A DNA stretch of 64,000 bases from Panorpa germanica (GCA_963678705.1 OY783212.1:10540001-10604000); one strand, 5' to 3'; shown: positions 1-10,635, counted from the first letter of the stretch. Notes: a model not told the origin generated them from the letters alone. Program-made: numbers and translations.

Positions 1-97
1 GGGGGGGGGGGGTCATGATAAAAGCTACGTAATGCTACATGAAAGTAGTGAGGGGTTCTAACTGGCAAGGGGGTCCAAAATGGAACCACGTGGTTTG

Positions 98-1468
98 CGA
101 ATGCTATTTATCCGGAACACTGTCTGGCCAGTTTCGTAGTATAAGCATGACTTGCATGAAATAAACGACTTGTTGCCACGTCATCTTTCAAATGTCTCTT
201 GCTCGTACATTAAATATGTATCCATTAAATATAATGCTCTCAGGCAGCGTAGGTTCAATATAACACTACCCCAAATATTATATAAACAAAAACAAGGGCA
301 TCGGTTATAACACATTCCAGGAAATTCAGTACTTTAAATGACAAAACTAAAAACTATTTAAAACACTCATAACAGTGTTAGTTAGTTTAAAGAGAAAAAT
401 ATTTAAATTTAAAAGTATATAAAAACGCGTAACACATGTTAGCTTGGACCTAAGCAATGCAGAATATAATAATTACATTTAAAACTATATAAAAATGCGT
501 CACACATGTTGGCTTCGAGACCTAAGCAATACTAAACACATTCTTTATTTGTGATTTCTGAGAAAATACACAACTCTTAGAGAGTTGGACCACGCCGTGG
601 CTAGAAAATTTTCTTGAAACAATTATTTTTAAATTATTCTCTTTCAATTTATTTAACGTCGGCCTATTTCGGCGATACTAAGTCCTATCTCTAACGACCT
701 CTTACTAATCCGCTGCCTAATAAATTTATGATTATGTTAGCACATATAGCACCGGTCTTGGGATCGAATCTGAAGACAAAGTAGTCCGTGGTCAAGCATT
801 AATGCTATTACCCACTGTGACCGTCTCGGTTTCTTTTGAAAATGTGATTTTGTAAAAGTATACTTAAAATTTCATGACAGGGTGAATAGATAGGACAACA
901 GGAATCACGAGTTTAATTAATTTCCTTTCTAAAAAAGGGGCACAGTATTCGGATGACCTTGTGAGATGTACAATATGCACGCAGGCTCGACTCGGTTTTG
1001 CATAGTGGCCTAATGGAATCTATGACAAATTTACAAACGCTATAATAAATAAATCAATGACATTTGGTTTTCCCCAAACTACATACATGTTTAGCATTGT
1101 AAATAAAAATCATTACTTTAGTAAGAAATATGAAAACGTTAAAGGAAATAATTCAAAATAAAATGAAATAAAAAAGCCAAAATAAGATTTAATTTATTTA
1201 AAATTGTAAAGAAACGAAATGTTAAATTCTTTAAAAAAATAATTTCGTGTTCATTTCCGGTTGAACAATGAATGAATGAATGAATGAATAATGAATATTC
1301 AATATGAAATACTACAAAACACATGTAGCCGTATATGACTTGAGTAGCCGGTATGGCGTAAGGAGTAGCCGGTATGGCGTGAGATAATGAATATGACGAT
1401 ATTGAATACTAGTAGTCTAGACTGTGAACTGTTACATCGTATGACCAAGTAATAGTTAAGATCAGAAT
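98..1468 (+). repeat. Left arm of a long inverted repeat (dispersed repeat family A)
   Basis: Bases ~250-1320 match the reverse complement of 2915-4005 almost perfectly by eye. The same family recurs in direct orientation at 34680-36299 with 40600-40844, and at 42660-43920. Within the arm is an old direct duplication of about 75 bp (around 400-545; each half has GCTTAGG and ACATGTGT/GCGT blocks). Compared with the other copies, the inner end (about 1325-1385) carries a local scramble, two copies of GTAGCCGGTATGGCG, which resembles a repair scar. No coding content was recognised; the short antisense open frames here are frames of the repeat. Confidence 0.85.
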
Positions 1469-1770
1469 ATAGGGATTGCGCAACAACTGTAGAGGCAGCA
1501 CTACTGCCGAAAGTGGAGCGCTCTGGTGTCATAAATGTAAAGGATAGTGATGTAAACAGCGTAGAAATAGTATATGCATAGAATAGTATATAAATAAATA
1601 ATGCAAAAAATAATTAAATTAAGGCCAAACTATAAAATTTTTCAATAAAATATTCAGTTTTTGTATGTTACTGATAAATATTTTTTGTGCTGAAGTTCTG
1701 TGGATGCAGAATAGACTCCTAATGCTGTAAATGTCAGACCAGTTTTCAATTTTGTCAAAGTGATAAGTAA

Positions 1771-2769
1771 TTACGTTTTTTTATCTATTTTGGTAGATTT
1801 TATGTCGGGAAGCATATTCAATAGAAATGCAAATATTGAAAAATTAACACCTGTTAAACTGCTTAACGATTGGTCATCATGAATAGAAGTAATTCCATTG
1901 AAACCTTGATAATCAGATTTAATAGGATCTGGAGTAATTGGATCACACCCAACATCTTCAACATTCTTTCGTAAAAGCGGCAAATTAATTATATTATAAT
2001 ATTGGAATGTTTACTTGCACTTCTGCAGTAGTTACACCATCACGGGAATTTATGTTACAAAAAAAATACTTATGTTCATCTAAAACACTTTCATCAACAA
2101 TTTCATCAGTTTGACATGTTATACTACGAGTTGTTTTTTGTGGAGTAGCATCAGAAGCATAATGATCTTCAACGCTCTGTGTTTCAATATCTACATAATT
2201 ATCCTCTTGAATTTCAATTTCATTATTATTATTATTATTATTATTAATGATATTCATTTCACTTCGTACATTCCTTTGCCGTAATCGTTCGAAACGTTCA
2301 AATGACTGAGTGGATTTTTTGGTATTTACTTTACCAGGAAAAAATGTTGGTGTGTATGAAGGATGCCGAGGATGTTCTGACTTTTGATTATTCACAAAAT
2401 GATCACTACAAATGCGTGTATTTTTAGTTAGTTCCCAATCCTTTAGATATTTTCTGAAACACAAATTTTTTAAATTTTACTTTTACTTATTACTATTTTA
2501 TTTATTTCATAAAATAATTATTATATAGTTTAATATTCTATTTTATGATACTTAGCTTTTCAAATTTGATTGTGATTAATTAAATTTTTTTATTAAAATA
2601 ATTTACTTACACATAGTTTTTCACTGCATTTATCCATTGTTGACGTTTGAAGGTTATCCATAGTACTCGCAGGGAAACGATAAAATTTCACACTTGTATT
2701 TTGGTTTTTGTTTTTATATGGCATATTGAAACAGCCACGGATACAGCACGATACTTTTGAAGAAGACAT
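1771..2769 (-). pseudogene. THAP-domain transposase remnant (two exons plus a downstream frame)
   Basis: Exon 1 (2769-2611) starts MSSSKVSCCIRGCFN, the first cysteine pair of a THAP C2CH finger, and includes FYRFP. One base out of frame it continues as QQWINAVKNY. The exon ends at a GTAAGT donor (2610-2605). Exon 2 starts at 2453 after a TTTCAG acceptor and reads KYLKDWELTKN then RICSDHF, which supplies the C and H of the finger, followed by a linker with an asparagine run encoded by an ATT microsatellite (2221-2246), and stops at 1994. A further frame (1983-1771) contains LTGVNFSIFAFLLNMLPD, resembling the segment just before a transposase catalytic core; the core itself is absent. The shift in exon 1 and the stop after exon 2 make it a pseudogene. 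THAP fingers bind transposon ends, so this may once have encoded an end-binding protein. Confidence 0.65.
2221..2246. repeat. (ATT)n microsatellite inside the THAP frame
   Basis: About eight ATT/TTA units. On the minus strand they encode an asparagine run in the linker after the THAP finger. Confidence 0.9.
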
Positions 2770-2906
2770 TACTTAAAATTATTTCGATTAGATTAAAAAA
2801 ATTATTAATTTAACAAATTCCTTATTGTTTTCTATACCACTTGTCACCACTTTGTTTTACATTTTTCACGGTAGTTGGCGTCAAAGTCATGTTTCTCAAT
2901 CCCTAT

Positions 2907-4034
2907 ACCGCGTATACGGCTACATGTGTTTTGTAGTATTTCATATTGAATATTCATTTATGTTTCATTATAAATTTGTAAGATCCAAAACCGGAAATGA
3001 ACACGAAATTATTTTTTTAAAGAATTTAACATTTCGTTTCTTTACAATTTTAAATAAATTTAATCTTATTTTGGCTTTTTTATTTCATTTTATTTTGAAT
3101 TATTTCCTTTAACGTTTTCATATTTCTTACTAAAGTAATGATTTTTATTTACAATGCTAAACATGTATGTAGTTTGGGGAAAACCAAATGTCATTGATTT
3201 ATTTATTATAGCGTTTGTAAATTTGTCATAGATTCCATTAGGCCACTATGCAAAACCGAGTCGAGCCTGCGTGCATATTGTACATCTCACAAGGTCATCC
3301 GAATACTGTGCCCCTTTTTTAGAAAAGAAATTAATTAAACTCGTGATTCCTGTTGTCCTATCTATTCACCCTGTCATGAAATTTTAAGTATACTTTTACA
3401 AAATCACATTTTCAAAAGAAACCGAGACGGTCACAGTGGGTAACAGCATTAATGCTTGACCACGGACTACTTTGTCTTCAGATTCGATCCCAAGACCGGT
3501 GCTATATGTGCTAACATAATCATAAATTTATTAGGCAGCGGATTAGTAAGAGGTCGTTAGAGATAGGACTTAGTATCGCCGAAATAGGCCGACGTTAAAT
3601 AAATTGAAAGAGAATAATTTAAAAATAATTGTTTCAAGAAAATTTTCTAGCCACGGCGTGGTCCAACTCTCTAAGAGTTGTGTATTTTCTCAGAAATCAC
3701 AAATAAAGAATGTGTTTAGTATTGCTTAGGTCTCGAAGCCAACATGTGTGACGCATTTTTATATAGTTTTAAATGTAATTATTATATTCTGCATTGCTTA
3801 GGTCCAAGCTAACATGTGTTACGCGTTTTTATATACTTTTAAATTTAAATATTTTTCTCTTTAAACTAACTAACACTGTTATGAGTGTTTTAAATAGTTT
3901 TTAGTTTTGTCATTTAAAGTACTGAATTTCCTGGAATGTGTTATAACCGATGCCCTTGTTTTTGTTTATATAATATTTGGGGTAGTGTTATATTGAACCT
4001 ACGCTTGAACCTAGACAGTGTTCCGGATAAATAG
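2907..4034 (-). repeat. Right arm of the long inverted repeat (family A)
   Basis: Reverse complement of the left arm from about base 1320 down to about 250. Roughly 115 bp present in the left arm (about 125-240) are missing near 4000-4020 and replaced by a short filler that repeats TGAACCT. The arm then runs into a G+C-rich tip shared with the copies at 34602-34690 and 42604-42668. With the left arm it could form a hairpin with a stem over 1 kb and a 1.4-1.6 kb loop. Confidence 0.85.
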
Positions 4035-4114
4035 CTTTCGCGAGGGAGCGATGCCCCTACAAGAGCGAGTCCCCGGGCGGCTGCCCTACTTGCCACCCCC
4101 TAAGACCGCCTCTG
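4035..4114 (-). repeat. hAT-like terminal tip of a dispersed repeat
   Basis: Read on the minus strand from 4114 it begins CAGAGGCGGTCTTAGGGGG and goes on with GGCAAGTAGGGCAGC. Tips beginning CAGRGGCGG with GGGCAGC blocks are typical of hAT-type elements. The same tip is present at 34602-34680 on the plus strand and, truncated, at 42604. The matching opposite end was not found, so the hAT label is tentative. Confidence 0.4.
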
Positions 4115-4925
4115 CCATTAGGCGACTATTCAGATTGCAATATTCGGTATTGCAAAAAATATTTACAAAATTGTAAGAGCATGCACTCTCTGTTGAATGT
4201 TATTCGTTGATTTGAATCATCACTAATTTTCGGTGAAGTACTCTACTTTACAGCGGTGCAGCTTAATATACAAAAGAATCTTTAGTGATGGAAATTTGAC
4301 CGAAAAAGGAGAATTATTGAGAAACTGTTCAATTCTACTTCGATTTGGATGATTTTTTCTATATAATTTGTAATAGTAAAAGTTTTCAAGCCAAAAATTT
4401 ACACTTTTAATAAGGAAATTAGTGAAAACTCGAAAAATTAAAATTATATTCCTGTCTCGTTTGTTCTCGCACTGCGCAGTGCTTCTCCCTTACTCATTCA
4501 TACATATTAAATTTAACATTAAAATTATATGAAGAAAAGGTTAAAGGATTATTTTAATGAATCAAATTGACTCCTCTATAGTGTGTTTTTATCTTAGGAC
4601 CAACTGGTGAGGAGATATTGCAAAGAAACTGTTTGAAATCCTTATCTTTTCTAAATTGAGGTCTAAATCATCAACATTCATGCTGATAAACCAAATATAC
4701 GAAATCAGCATACTCAAAATTGTCAGACAAGTTTATTTAATAGATTTTACGGTAATTTGTCGCATTAAGTTATTCAGAGATACATTTCAGAATAGTTGTT
4801 TCTAGAATATAATAACTTGTTTAAATTTCTAGAACATTATAAAAGTAAATAAATATATTTTGACTCATTTGCGTTGTAAACAAATACATATACAAATACA
4901 ATACCCGACCATTGCTCTAGACATT
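4115..4925 (-). repeat. Dispersed repeat family B (unit beside the hAT-like tip)
   Basis: Non-coding sequence that reappears in reverse complement at about 33771-34601 with few differences. A shorter, clearly diverged copy lies at 46376-46575, sharing the ACAAACGAGACAGG block and the following T-rich stretch. No coding content recognised. Confidence 0.75.
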
Positions 4926-5710
4926 ACGTCGGTGAAGTTCGCAGCGCCGTCTAGCAGCGCGATGGAAACTAGTGGTGTTAATAACATAGCTGTCTACAGT
5001 CTCATAGAGAATATTCGAAATTGCTATTATACAGTTCAAATGCAAACTTAACCGTCATTATTGTTACTATTGACATAAATACAAAATGTAATAATAGAAA
5101 ATAAACATTTGCAATCATATATTAGCACTAAGGAATAATAAACGTCTATACAAAAATAGAATTATTTTAACGAATATGCAAACATTAGAATAAGTAACTT
5201 CTCATCTTTATTTTTATAAAATACTTAAAACGTTAAGAGTGTTTACATTAAATAACTATATTTTAAATTCAAAACAATATAATAAATTCGGAATTACAGG
5301 TATTTGAATAGTGTTGTATTTCATACACTCAGGTAAATATGCTGATATAAAAACTGAAAAAAAAGGAATTATACATCTTTATTTTTTAATAAAATTAAAC
5401 GTGTGTATAGTATACACTATACATAACAATAATTTAAATTCAAAACCAGGAGAAAATAAATTATATTCGGAGGTACAGGTCTTTGAAAAGTGTTATATTT
5501 CATACGCACAGATATACATGGTGATATAAAAACTCAAAAAAAAAGGAATTATAAATATTTATTTTTTAATAATTAAGGTTAAGGTTAAGTTTGCATTTGA
5601 ACTGTATAATAGCAATTTCGAATATTCTCTATGAGACTGTAGACAGCTATGTTATTGACACCATTAGTTTCCATCGCGCTGCTAGACGGCGCTGCGAACT
5701 TCACCGACGT
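4926..5710. mobile_element. Non-autonomous element with ~125 bp terminal inverted repeats
   Basis: Left end ACGTCGGTGAAGTTCGC (4926-5050) is repeated inverted at about 5585-5710. Between the ends are two tandem, diverged units of about 160 bp (each with TTTAAATTCAAAAC, a GTGTT(A/G)TATTTCATAC block and a GGAATTATA block). A second copy, missing the far end, is at about 32460-33175 (inverted) and a partial third at 42081-42603. No transposase. The outer ACGT is common to all three junctions, so it belongs to the repeat rather than to a target duplication; the superfamily is unknown. Confidence 0.7.
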
Positions 5711-6231
5711 CACATACATGTTTACAGACGCAAAAGCATTTACTCAGGCGCTACAGACACTACATTGCAACATAACCTACAATTAAATTTATGAAATCAC
5801 CGCCTCACCAAACTGCAAATCTATCATCTCTATTAAAACTAATATCAGCGTTACATTAAATTTTCTGTGCTTGTCTCAGACTTGTATTTTTCCAGTTACA
5901 GTGACCGAGATATCCAAACGACTGGCTATCGCTGATATAATGGGCCAACAGTGCATGTTTTTCAACGACAGTTTTACATCAAATACAATCGTACGAGCTA
6001 TGTAATGCTACTTCGGTTTCATGAACTCCTGGATACATTCAGTCCTGGTATTATTCAAGAAATCGCATTTTATAAAACACCTCGTGTTGTAGGAATTCGA
6101 ACTATAGTAACTCGCATTATAGAATTGTGTACTATATTTCGTAAATCTTGAAATAAGTTGAGGAGGTGAGAGATTTAGGGATGAAAAACGGAACAGAAAT
6201 GAAAACGCAATGACATTATTATTCAACCACG
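5711..6231. other. Interior of the composite element, no gene recognised
   Basis: A 66-codon open frame (5951-6151, +) lies here. It has a loose resemblance to the helical N-terminal part of Harbinger nucleases, but no conserved motif, so it is not called. Nothing else is visible. Confidence 0.4.
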
Positions 6232-6319
6232 TTCATAAACCACGTGGTTCCCTTCGGCCCTTTTAGAACTACTCACTACATTCATGTAGCCTAACATAGC
6301 TTTTACCATGACCCCCTTA

Positions 6320-7199
6320 TCTTCTCCTGACTCCACTTCCAGGGAACGCAGTCTTTTCCCTATTAAGTCGAGCGGATTTTGTGCTTTCTGTTAATAACTG
6401 TTAATACAAAAAAACTATTTGAAAAATATTGGGTATAAAATGAACAAAACTGATATTTGTTTAATATACAAATTTTTTAAAGTTATAAAAAAACATTGAC
6501 TCAAATGGTGACACTAGCCACTCCTGCAAGTTATTAATTATTGGAAACATATATTTTTCAGTTACAGTATATAGCGAACTTAGAAATAAATAACCATATA
6601 CTGTTACTTATTTAGTAAACTGTTTTCATTGTGCTAAATAAAATAAATGAAGAAAATTACGTAACTTGACTTTAGCTCCCCCCTGTCCTCTCGTAGCCCT
6701 GCATAACTCTCTCACAAGAGAAAAACGGAAACGATATTATTTTTATTAGATGTGAATTGAAAGCGAAAACAATATTGTGTTACTAGCTTTATCAGGTTTT
6801 TAATGTATTTATGCATGTATAAATATTTTCAAGACTTAAAAATATATTTATTAAGTATTTGTTGTGTAACAAACATAACTCGTACATAAAATTTACAAAC
6901 ATTGATCTTTTCCTGCAATATTTATCCGGTGATAATTTATCTAATTACGATATCTCTCACTTTGCCACCCCTATTTGTCTGTAGAGATTTCTTCTTCTGT
7001 AATCCGAAATATAATTCCAAATATAGCACTGGTTCGTTCGGTGACTTAACGAAAGAAAAAGACATGGGCGTTCATTCATAATTTAAACACAAAAAATGGA
7101 TCCCCACATAACTGTGTCTTTGAATTATCTTATTTCACAACAATAACTATCCCTAATAGGAAATCTTATGACAGCGTGCCCACGGATCTCAAATTTTGT
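6320..7199. other. Intergenic AT-rich DNA
   Basis: No convincing open frame, inverted-repeat element or RNA gene seen between the composite element and the tandem array. Confidence 0.6.
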
Positions 7200-7598
7200 A
7201 GACATTTTACTTTTATTTACGTTTTAGTGACCATTATATACAAAAATATTCAGTTCATTCCCGTGTAACATTATTTCGCAACAGTCATGTTGTCTAACAA
7301 GGCGACTATTAACAGAAAAACATATTTTTACCTCTGTTTACTTTCAAGGAACCACTGCAGAACTACTGACTGCATAAAAAGCATCCAGTTAATTTCTCAG
7401 CAACATTATTTGGTGACCAGAATCTTCTTACTGTCTAGCGAGGTGAGTATTTAGCATTTAAAACATATTCTTACCTTTATTTACCTTCCAGTGACCATTA
7501 TACAACTAGTAACTGCATAACAATTATTCTGTTAATGTATGTGCAAAATTATTTGGCGCCTAGGAAAAACCTATTGTCTAGCGAGGCGAGTATTAAGC
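7200..7598 (+). repeat. Three diverged founding units of the exon-like tandem array
   Basis: Three cores, starting at about 7226, 7351 and 7490, resemble the core of the younger array. Each follows a T/C-rich stretch ending in AG. The second ends in a near-consensus donor (TCTAGCGAG|GTGAGTATT) and the third in a GC-type version of it. Cores two and three are open in the same reading frame for 31 codons (for example TTDCIKSIQLISQQHY in the second); the first is not. They are shorter (about 75-94 nt) than the younger cores and sit closer together. Confidence 0.65.
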
Positions 7599-7849
7599 GA
7601 AAAACTATATTTTTACAAGTTTTTACCTTTGTTTACGTTTCAGGAACCATTATAAAACCACTGACTGCATAAAAAACATTCAGTTAATTTCCGTGCAACA
7701 TTATTGGGTGGCAAGAACATTCTTAGTGTCTAACGATGTGACTGTACCCTGTAGGTAAGGCATATGCCACTCATTTTAGTGAATAAGTTCAAGTTCAAGT
7801 TCACTAGTTTTCAATGATGCTAATAGATAAAGATCTAAAATGATTTCGA

Positions 7850-7904
7850 TATATATATATATATCTATATATATATTTCTATATATATATATATATATAT
7901 ATTT
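7850..7904. repeat. (TA)n-rich tract of array unit 1
   Basis: Alternating TA interrupted by CTATA and TTTCTATA. The same tract closes every unit (about 8156-8218, 10273-10326, 10578-10636, 10888-10940, 11193-11232), and its length difference accounts for most of the variation in period. Confidence 0.9.
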
Positions 7905-8184
7905 CGAAAAACTATATTTTTACAAGTTTTTACCTTTGTTTACGTTTCAGGAACCATTATAAAACCACTGACTGCATAAAAAACATTCAGTTAATTTCCG
8001 TGCAACATTATTGGGTGGCAAGAACATTCTTAGTGTCTAACGATGTGACTGTACCCTGTAGGTAAGGCATATGCCACTCATTTTAGTGAATAAGTTCAAG
8101 TTCAAGTTCACTAGTTTTCAATGATGCTAATAGATAAAGATCTAAAATGATTTCGATATATATATATATATATATCTATATATA

Positions 8185-8216
<32 letters not shown>

Positions 8217-8592
8217 TTTCGAAAAACTATATTTTTACAAGTTTTTACCTTTGTTTACGTTTCAGGAACCATTATAAAACCACTGACTGCATAAAAAACA
8301 TTCAGTTAATTTCCGTGCAACATTATTGGGTGGCAAGAACATTCTTAGTGTCTAACGATGTGACTGTACCCTGTAGGTAAGGCATATGCCACTCATTTTA
8401 GTGAATAAGTTCAAGTTCAAGTTCACTAGTTTTCAATGATGCTAATAGATCACACAGTCATTTGTTTTTTCGTGGAATAAACATCCTTTCCGCGCATTTT
8501 AAAATAAATGTATTTAAAAATTATTTGAATAATTTAAATAAATTATCATAAATTAATAAATAGGTGTAAGAATTTGATTTGATTAAAAAAAA

Positions 8593-9630
8593 ATGGAAAA
8601 TAATAATAGGAAAAACACCTTAAGTGTAGACTTCGTCGAAGTGATTTATAGAATGACGTTTACCGAATTACACTTATTTTTAAAAAACGATTTAAAATTA
8701 TCAGTGGAAGATGTGATGGCAATTCAAGTGAATGGAAACAAGATGATTGTGAAAATTGCAGAACATTTATTAATTGATAACATTATTGAAATGACAAATG
8801 GGAAAATAATTTACAAAGGTACGGATGACAATAATTATAATGTGTATATAGAAAGAGCCGATAAATTCACAATTGTAAGAATGCACAATATAGAATATGA
8901 AATTCAAGATATAACGATACAACACGCACTACAAGGATATGGTACAGTTATTAGCATCAAAAAAGAAACATGGGGTAGTGATATGCCTTTCCCAGTTTAT
9001 AACGGAACAAGATCAATAAAGATGATTTTAAAGAAAGAAATCCCATCGTACATACCAATGATTGGCAGAAAGGTTTGGGTTAGCTATGCTACCCAAAAGA
9101 AAACTTGTAGGTTTTGTGATAGAGAAGACCATTTAGGACAAGATTGCCCTACTAAAATTAGCAACAGAATAAATTCAAATGGTTTCGCACGCAGCTATGC
9201 AGCCATTGCGGGGAATACAATGAATGACAAAGCGGTAACTGATTGTGTTGTTCCAACTGAATCAAAAAATGAAGAATTAAGTTTTGTCAATAATTCAATT
9301 TTTCCACCATTAATGCCAAAGAATACGCAAAATGAAACAAAAATCATTTCAACAGCTATTAATGATGATACTATTGCGATTGTAAATAATAATGATAATT
9401 TGTCCAAAATTCCTACAGCACACAAAGAAATTAAGAGAAAAATTGTAGAATCATCGTCAAATGAAGATACTTTGGCAAATTCTGAAATTGAAGATTGCTC
9501 AGATAATTCCGCTGCATCCAAAATGGATATAGGATTGGAAAAAAAAGATAAGAAAAATAACAAAAGACCAAAGAAACAAAAAAAAGTGACAGGAAAAGCA
9601 ATGGATATAAAAGATAAAACAATTGAATAA
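8593..9630 (+). CDS. LINE ORF1, nucleic-acid-binding protein with one CCHC knuckle
   Basis: This is a complete 345-residue frame. LINE ORF1 proteins coat element RNA and act as chaperones in the ribonucleoprotein. The N-terminal ~160 residues look like the folded, RRM-like part of insect LINE ORF1 proteins, including the block ETWGSDMPFPVYNGTRS. A single CCHC knuckle, CRFCDREDHLGQDC, lies at about residues 171-184. The last third is low-complexity and charged and ends in a lysine-rich stretch (about 315-332), likely RNA- or nucleus-directed. The ATG follows an A run and is the first in-frame start. The clade (I or Jockey group) cannot be settled by eye. The intact ORF1 beside a gutted ORF2 recalls the HAL1 half-LINEs of mammals. 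Confidence 0.8.
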   Translation: MENNNRKNTLSVDFVEVIYRMTFTELHLFLKNDLKLSVEDVMAIQVNGNKMIVKIAEHLLIDNIIEMTNGKIIYKGTDDNNYNVYIERADKFTIVRMHNIEYEIQDITIQHALQGYGTVISIKKETWGSDMPFPVYNGTRSIKMILKKEIPSYIPMIGRKVWVSYATQKKTCRFCDREDHLGQDCPTKISNRINSNGFARSYAAIAGNTMNDKAVTDCVVPTESKNEELSFVNNSIFPPLMPKNTQNETKIISTAINDDTIAIVNNNDNLSKIPTAHKEIKRKIVESSSNEDTLANSEIEDCSDNSAASKMDIGLEKKDKKNNKRPKKQKKVTGKAMDIKDKTIE

Positions 9631-9657
9631 CCTTAATTTATTCAATATCTTATTAAT

Positions 9658-10175
9658 ATGGTACTAAGAACATTTGCAACATTTTATATCAATGGATTAT
9701 CCTCTGTAACATCTAAAATTATGCTGAAACAATTTATTATAGACCACGATTTGGACATAATTTTATTACAAGAAGTTAATATAGAAAATTTAAGTTTCTT
9801 CAAACATTATTCCTATATCTCGAACATTGGCATAAATAATAGAGGAACTGCGATTTTGTTAAGGCCTGGAATAGAAGCTACAGATTGCATATGTGAAGAA
9901 GATGGACGTATCCTATCGATAACTGTTGAAGACTACCTCTAATCATTGCTGGCGATTTTAACTGTGTGCTGAACCAGAGAGACCAACTTGGGAATCTAAA
10001 CTTCTGTTCTGGACTAAATAGGTTAATAACTGAACGAATTCTATCTGATATTTGGATCCTCAAGAATAAAACTCAACAGGGCTTCACTTACTTTAGGGGA
10101 ATGAACATAGCATCAAGAATTGATAGAGTTTATGTTTCTGAAGATAGCCCTCACTGTAGAATACTCCTACTATAA
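9658..10175 (+). pseudogene. LINE ORF2 endonuclease remnants
   Basis: The first piece (9658-9942) contains FYINGLSS and DLDIILLQEVN, the start of an apurinic-like endonuclease (EEP fold) with the catalytic glutamate. The second piece (from about 9939, another frame) reads IIAGDFNCVLN and later ASRIDRVYVSED, the GDFN and R(I/L)D motifs of the same domain. The middle of the endonuclease, and everything after it (reverse transcriptase and C-terminus), is missing, so at least two internal deletions separate this from a working ORF2. Confidence 0.8.
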
Positions 10176-10603
10176 AATGTTTTACTAAGATCCTTGTTTT
10201 GTAGTTGTAATATTAAGAAATAAATGAATATCAATAAAAAAAAAAAAATAGATAAAGATCTAAAATGATTTCTATATATATATATATATCTATATATATA
10301 TTTCTATATATATATATATATATATTTCGAAAAACTATATTTTTACAAGTTTTTACCTTTGTTTACGTTTCAGGAACCATTATAAAACCACTGACTGCAT
10401 AAAAAACATTCAGTTAATTTCCGTGCAACATTATTGGGTGGCAAGAACATTCTTAGTGTCTAACGATGTGACTGTACCCTGTAGGTAAGGCATATGCCAC
10501 TCATTTTAGTGAATAAGTTCAAGTTCAAGTTCACTAGTTTTCAATGATGCTAATAGATAAAGATCTAAAATGATTTCGATATATATATATATATCTATAT
10601 ATA

Positions 10604-10635
<32 letters not shown>

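Larger units (their letters stand above)
1471..2904 (-). mobile_element. THAP-domain DNA transposon, internally shortened
   Basis: The element runs between short inverted ends: AGGGATTGCGCAACA at 1471 and AGGGATTGAGAAACA read inward from 2904. Both ends are flanked by AT, a possible 2 bp target duplication. At 1.43 kb it is too short for a full THAP transposase. It encodes on the minus strand a THAP zinc finger split by an intron plus an incomplete downstream frame. THAP domains occur in P elements and in some Harbinger-related groups (ISL2EU-like). The 2 bp duplication fits P elements (8 bp) poorly. Family assignment beyond 'THAP transposon' is inference. Confidence 0.6.
1..6316. mobile_element. 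Composite DNA element with ~90-100 bp terminal inverted repeats (PIF/Harbinger-like ends)
   Basis: The first ~97 bases (GGGGGTCATGATAAAAGCTA onward, ending near AACCACGTGG) reappear in reverse complement at about 6232-6316. The right end is followed by TTA at 6317-6319. G-rich tips next to TTA suit PIF/Harbinger elements, but no transposase of that family is seen here. The left flank lies outside the window and the left tip is blurred by a run of 12 G, so the target duplication cannot be confirmed. Inside lie a long inverted repeat, a THAP element and a third inverted-repeat element. The object is either one non-autonomous element loaded with insertions or a chance pair of ends. Confidence 0.5.
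8451..10246 (+). mobile_element. LINE insertion with intact ORF1 and gutted ORF2
   Basis: The insertion interrupts array unit 3 exactly between ...GCTAATAGAT and AAAGATCT. The flanking AATAGAT (8444-8450 and 10247-10253) is the target-site duplication and the 3' end is an A run (about 10235-10248), the hallmarks of target-primed reverse transcription. Contents in order: a 5' leader of about 140 nt, ORF1, a 27 nt gap, two pieces of the ORF2 endonuclease, and a 3' tail. No reverse transcriptase remains. Mobilisation would have needed an ORF2 supplied from elsewhere. Confidence 0.85.

Noticed and set aside
1139-1324. Frames reading MCFVVFHIEYS in repeat A (also 2825-3112, 40632-40820, 43704-43892)
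   Set aside because: Low-complexity frames that recur only because the repeat recurs.
5951-6151. 66-codon frame near the right end of the composite element
   Set aside because: Loose helical resemblance to Harbinger nucleases but no conserved motif; probably chance.
8147-8380. Open frames spanning the array units (also 10570-10797)
   Set aside because: They start in the TA tract (poly Ile/Tyr) and run into the unit core; treated as part of the tandem array rather than as genes.
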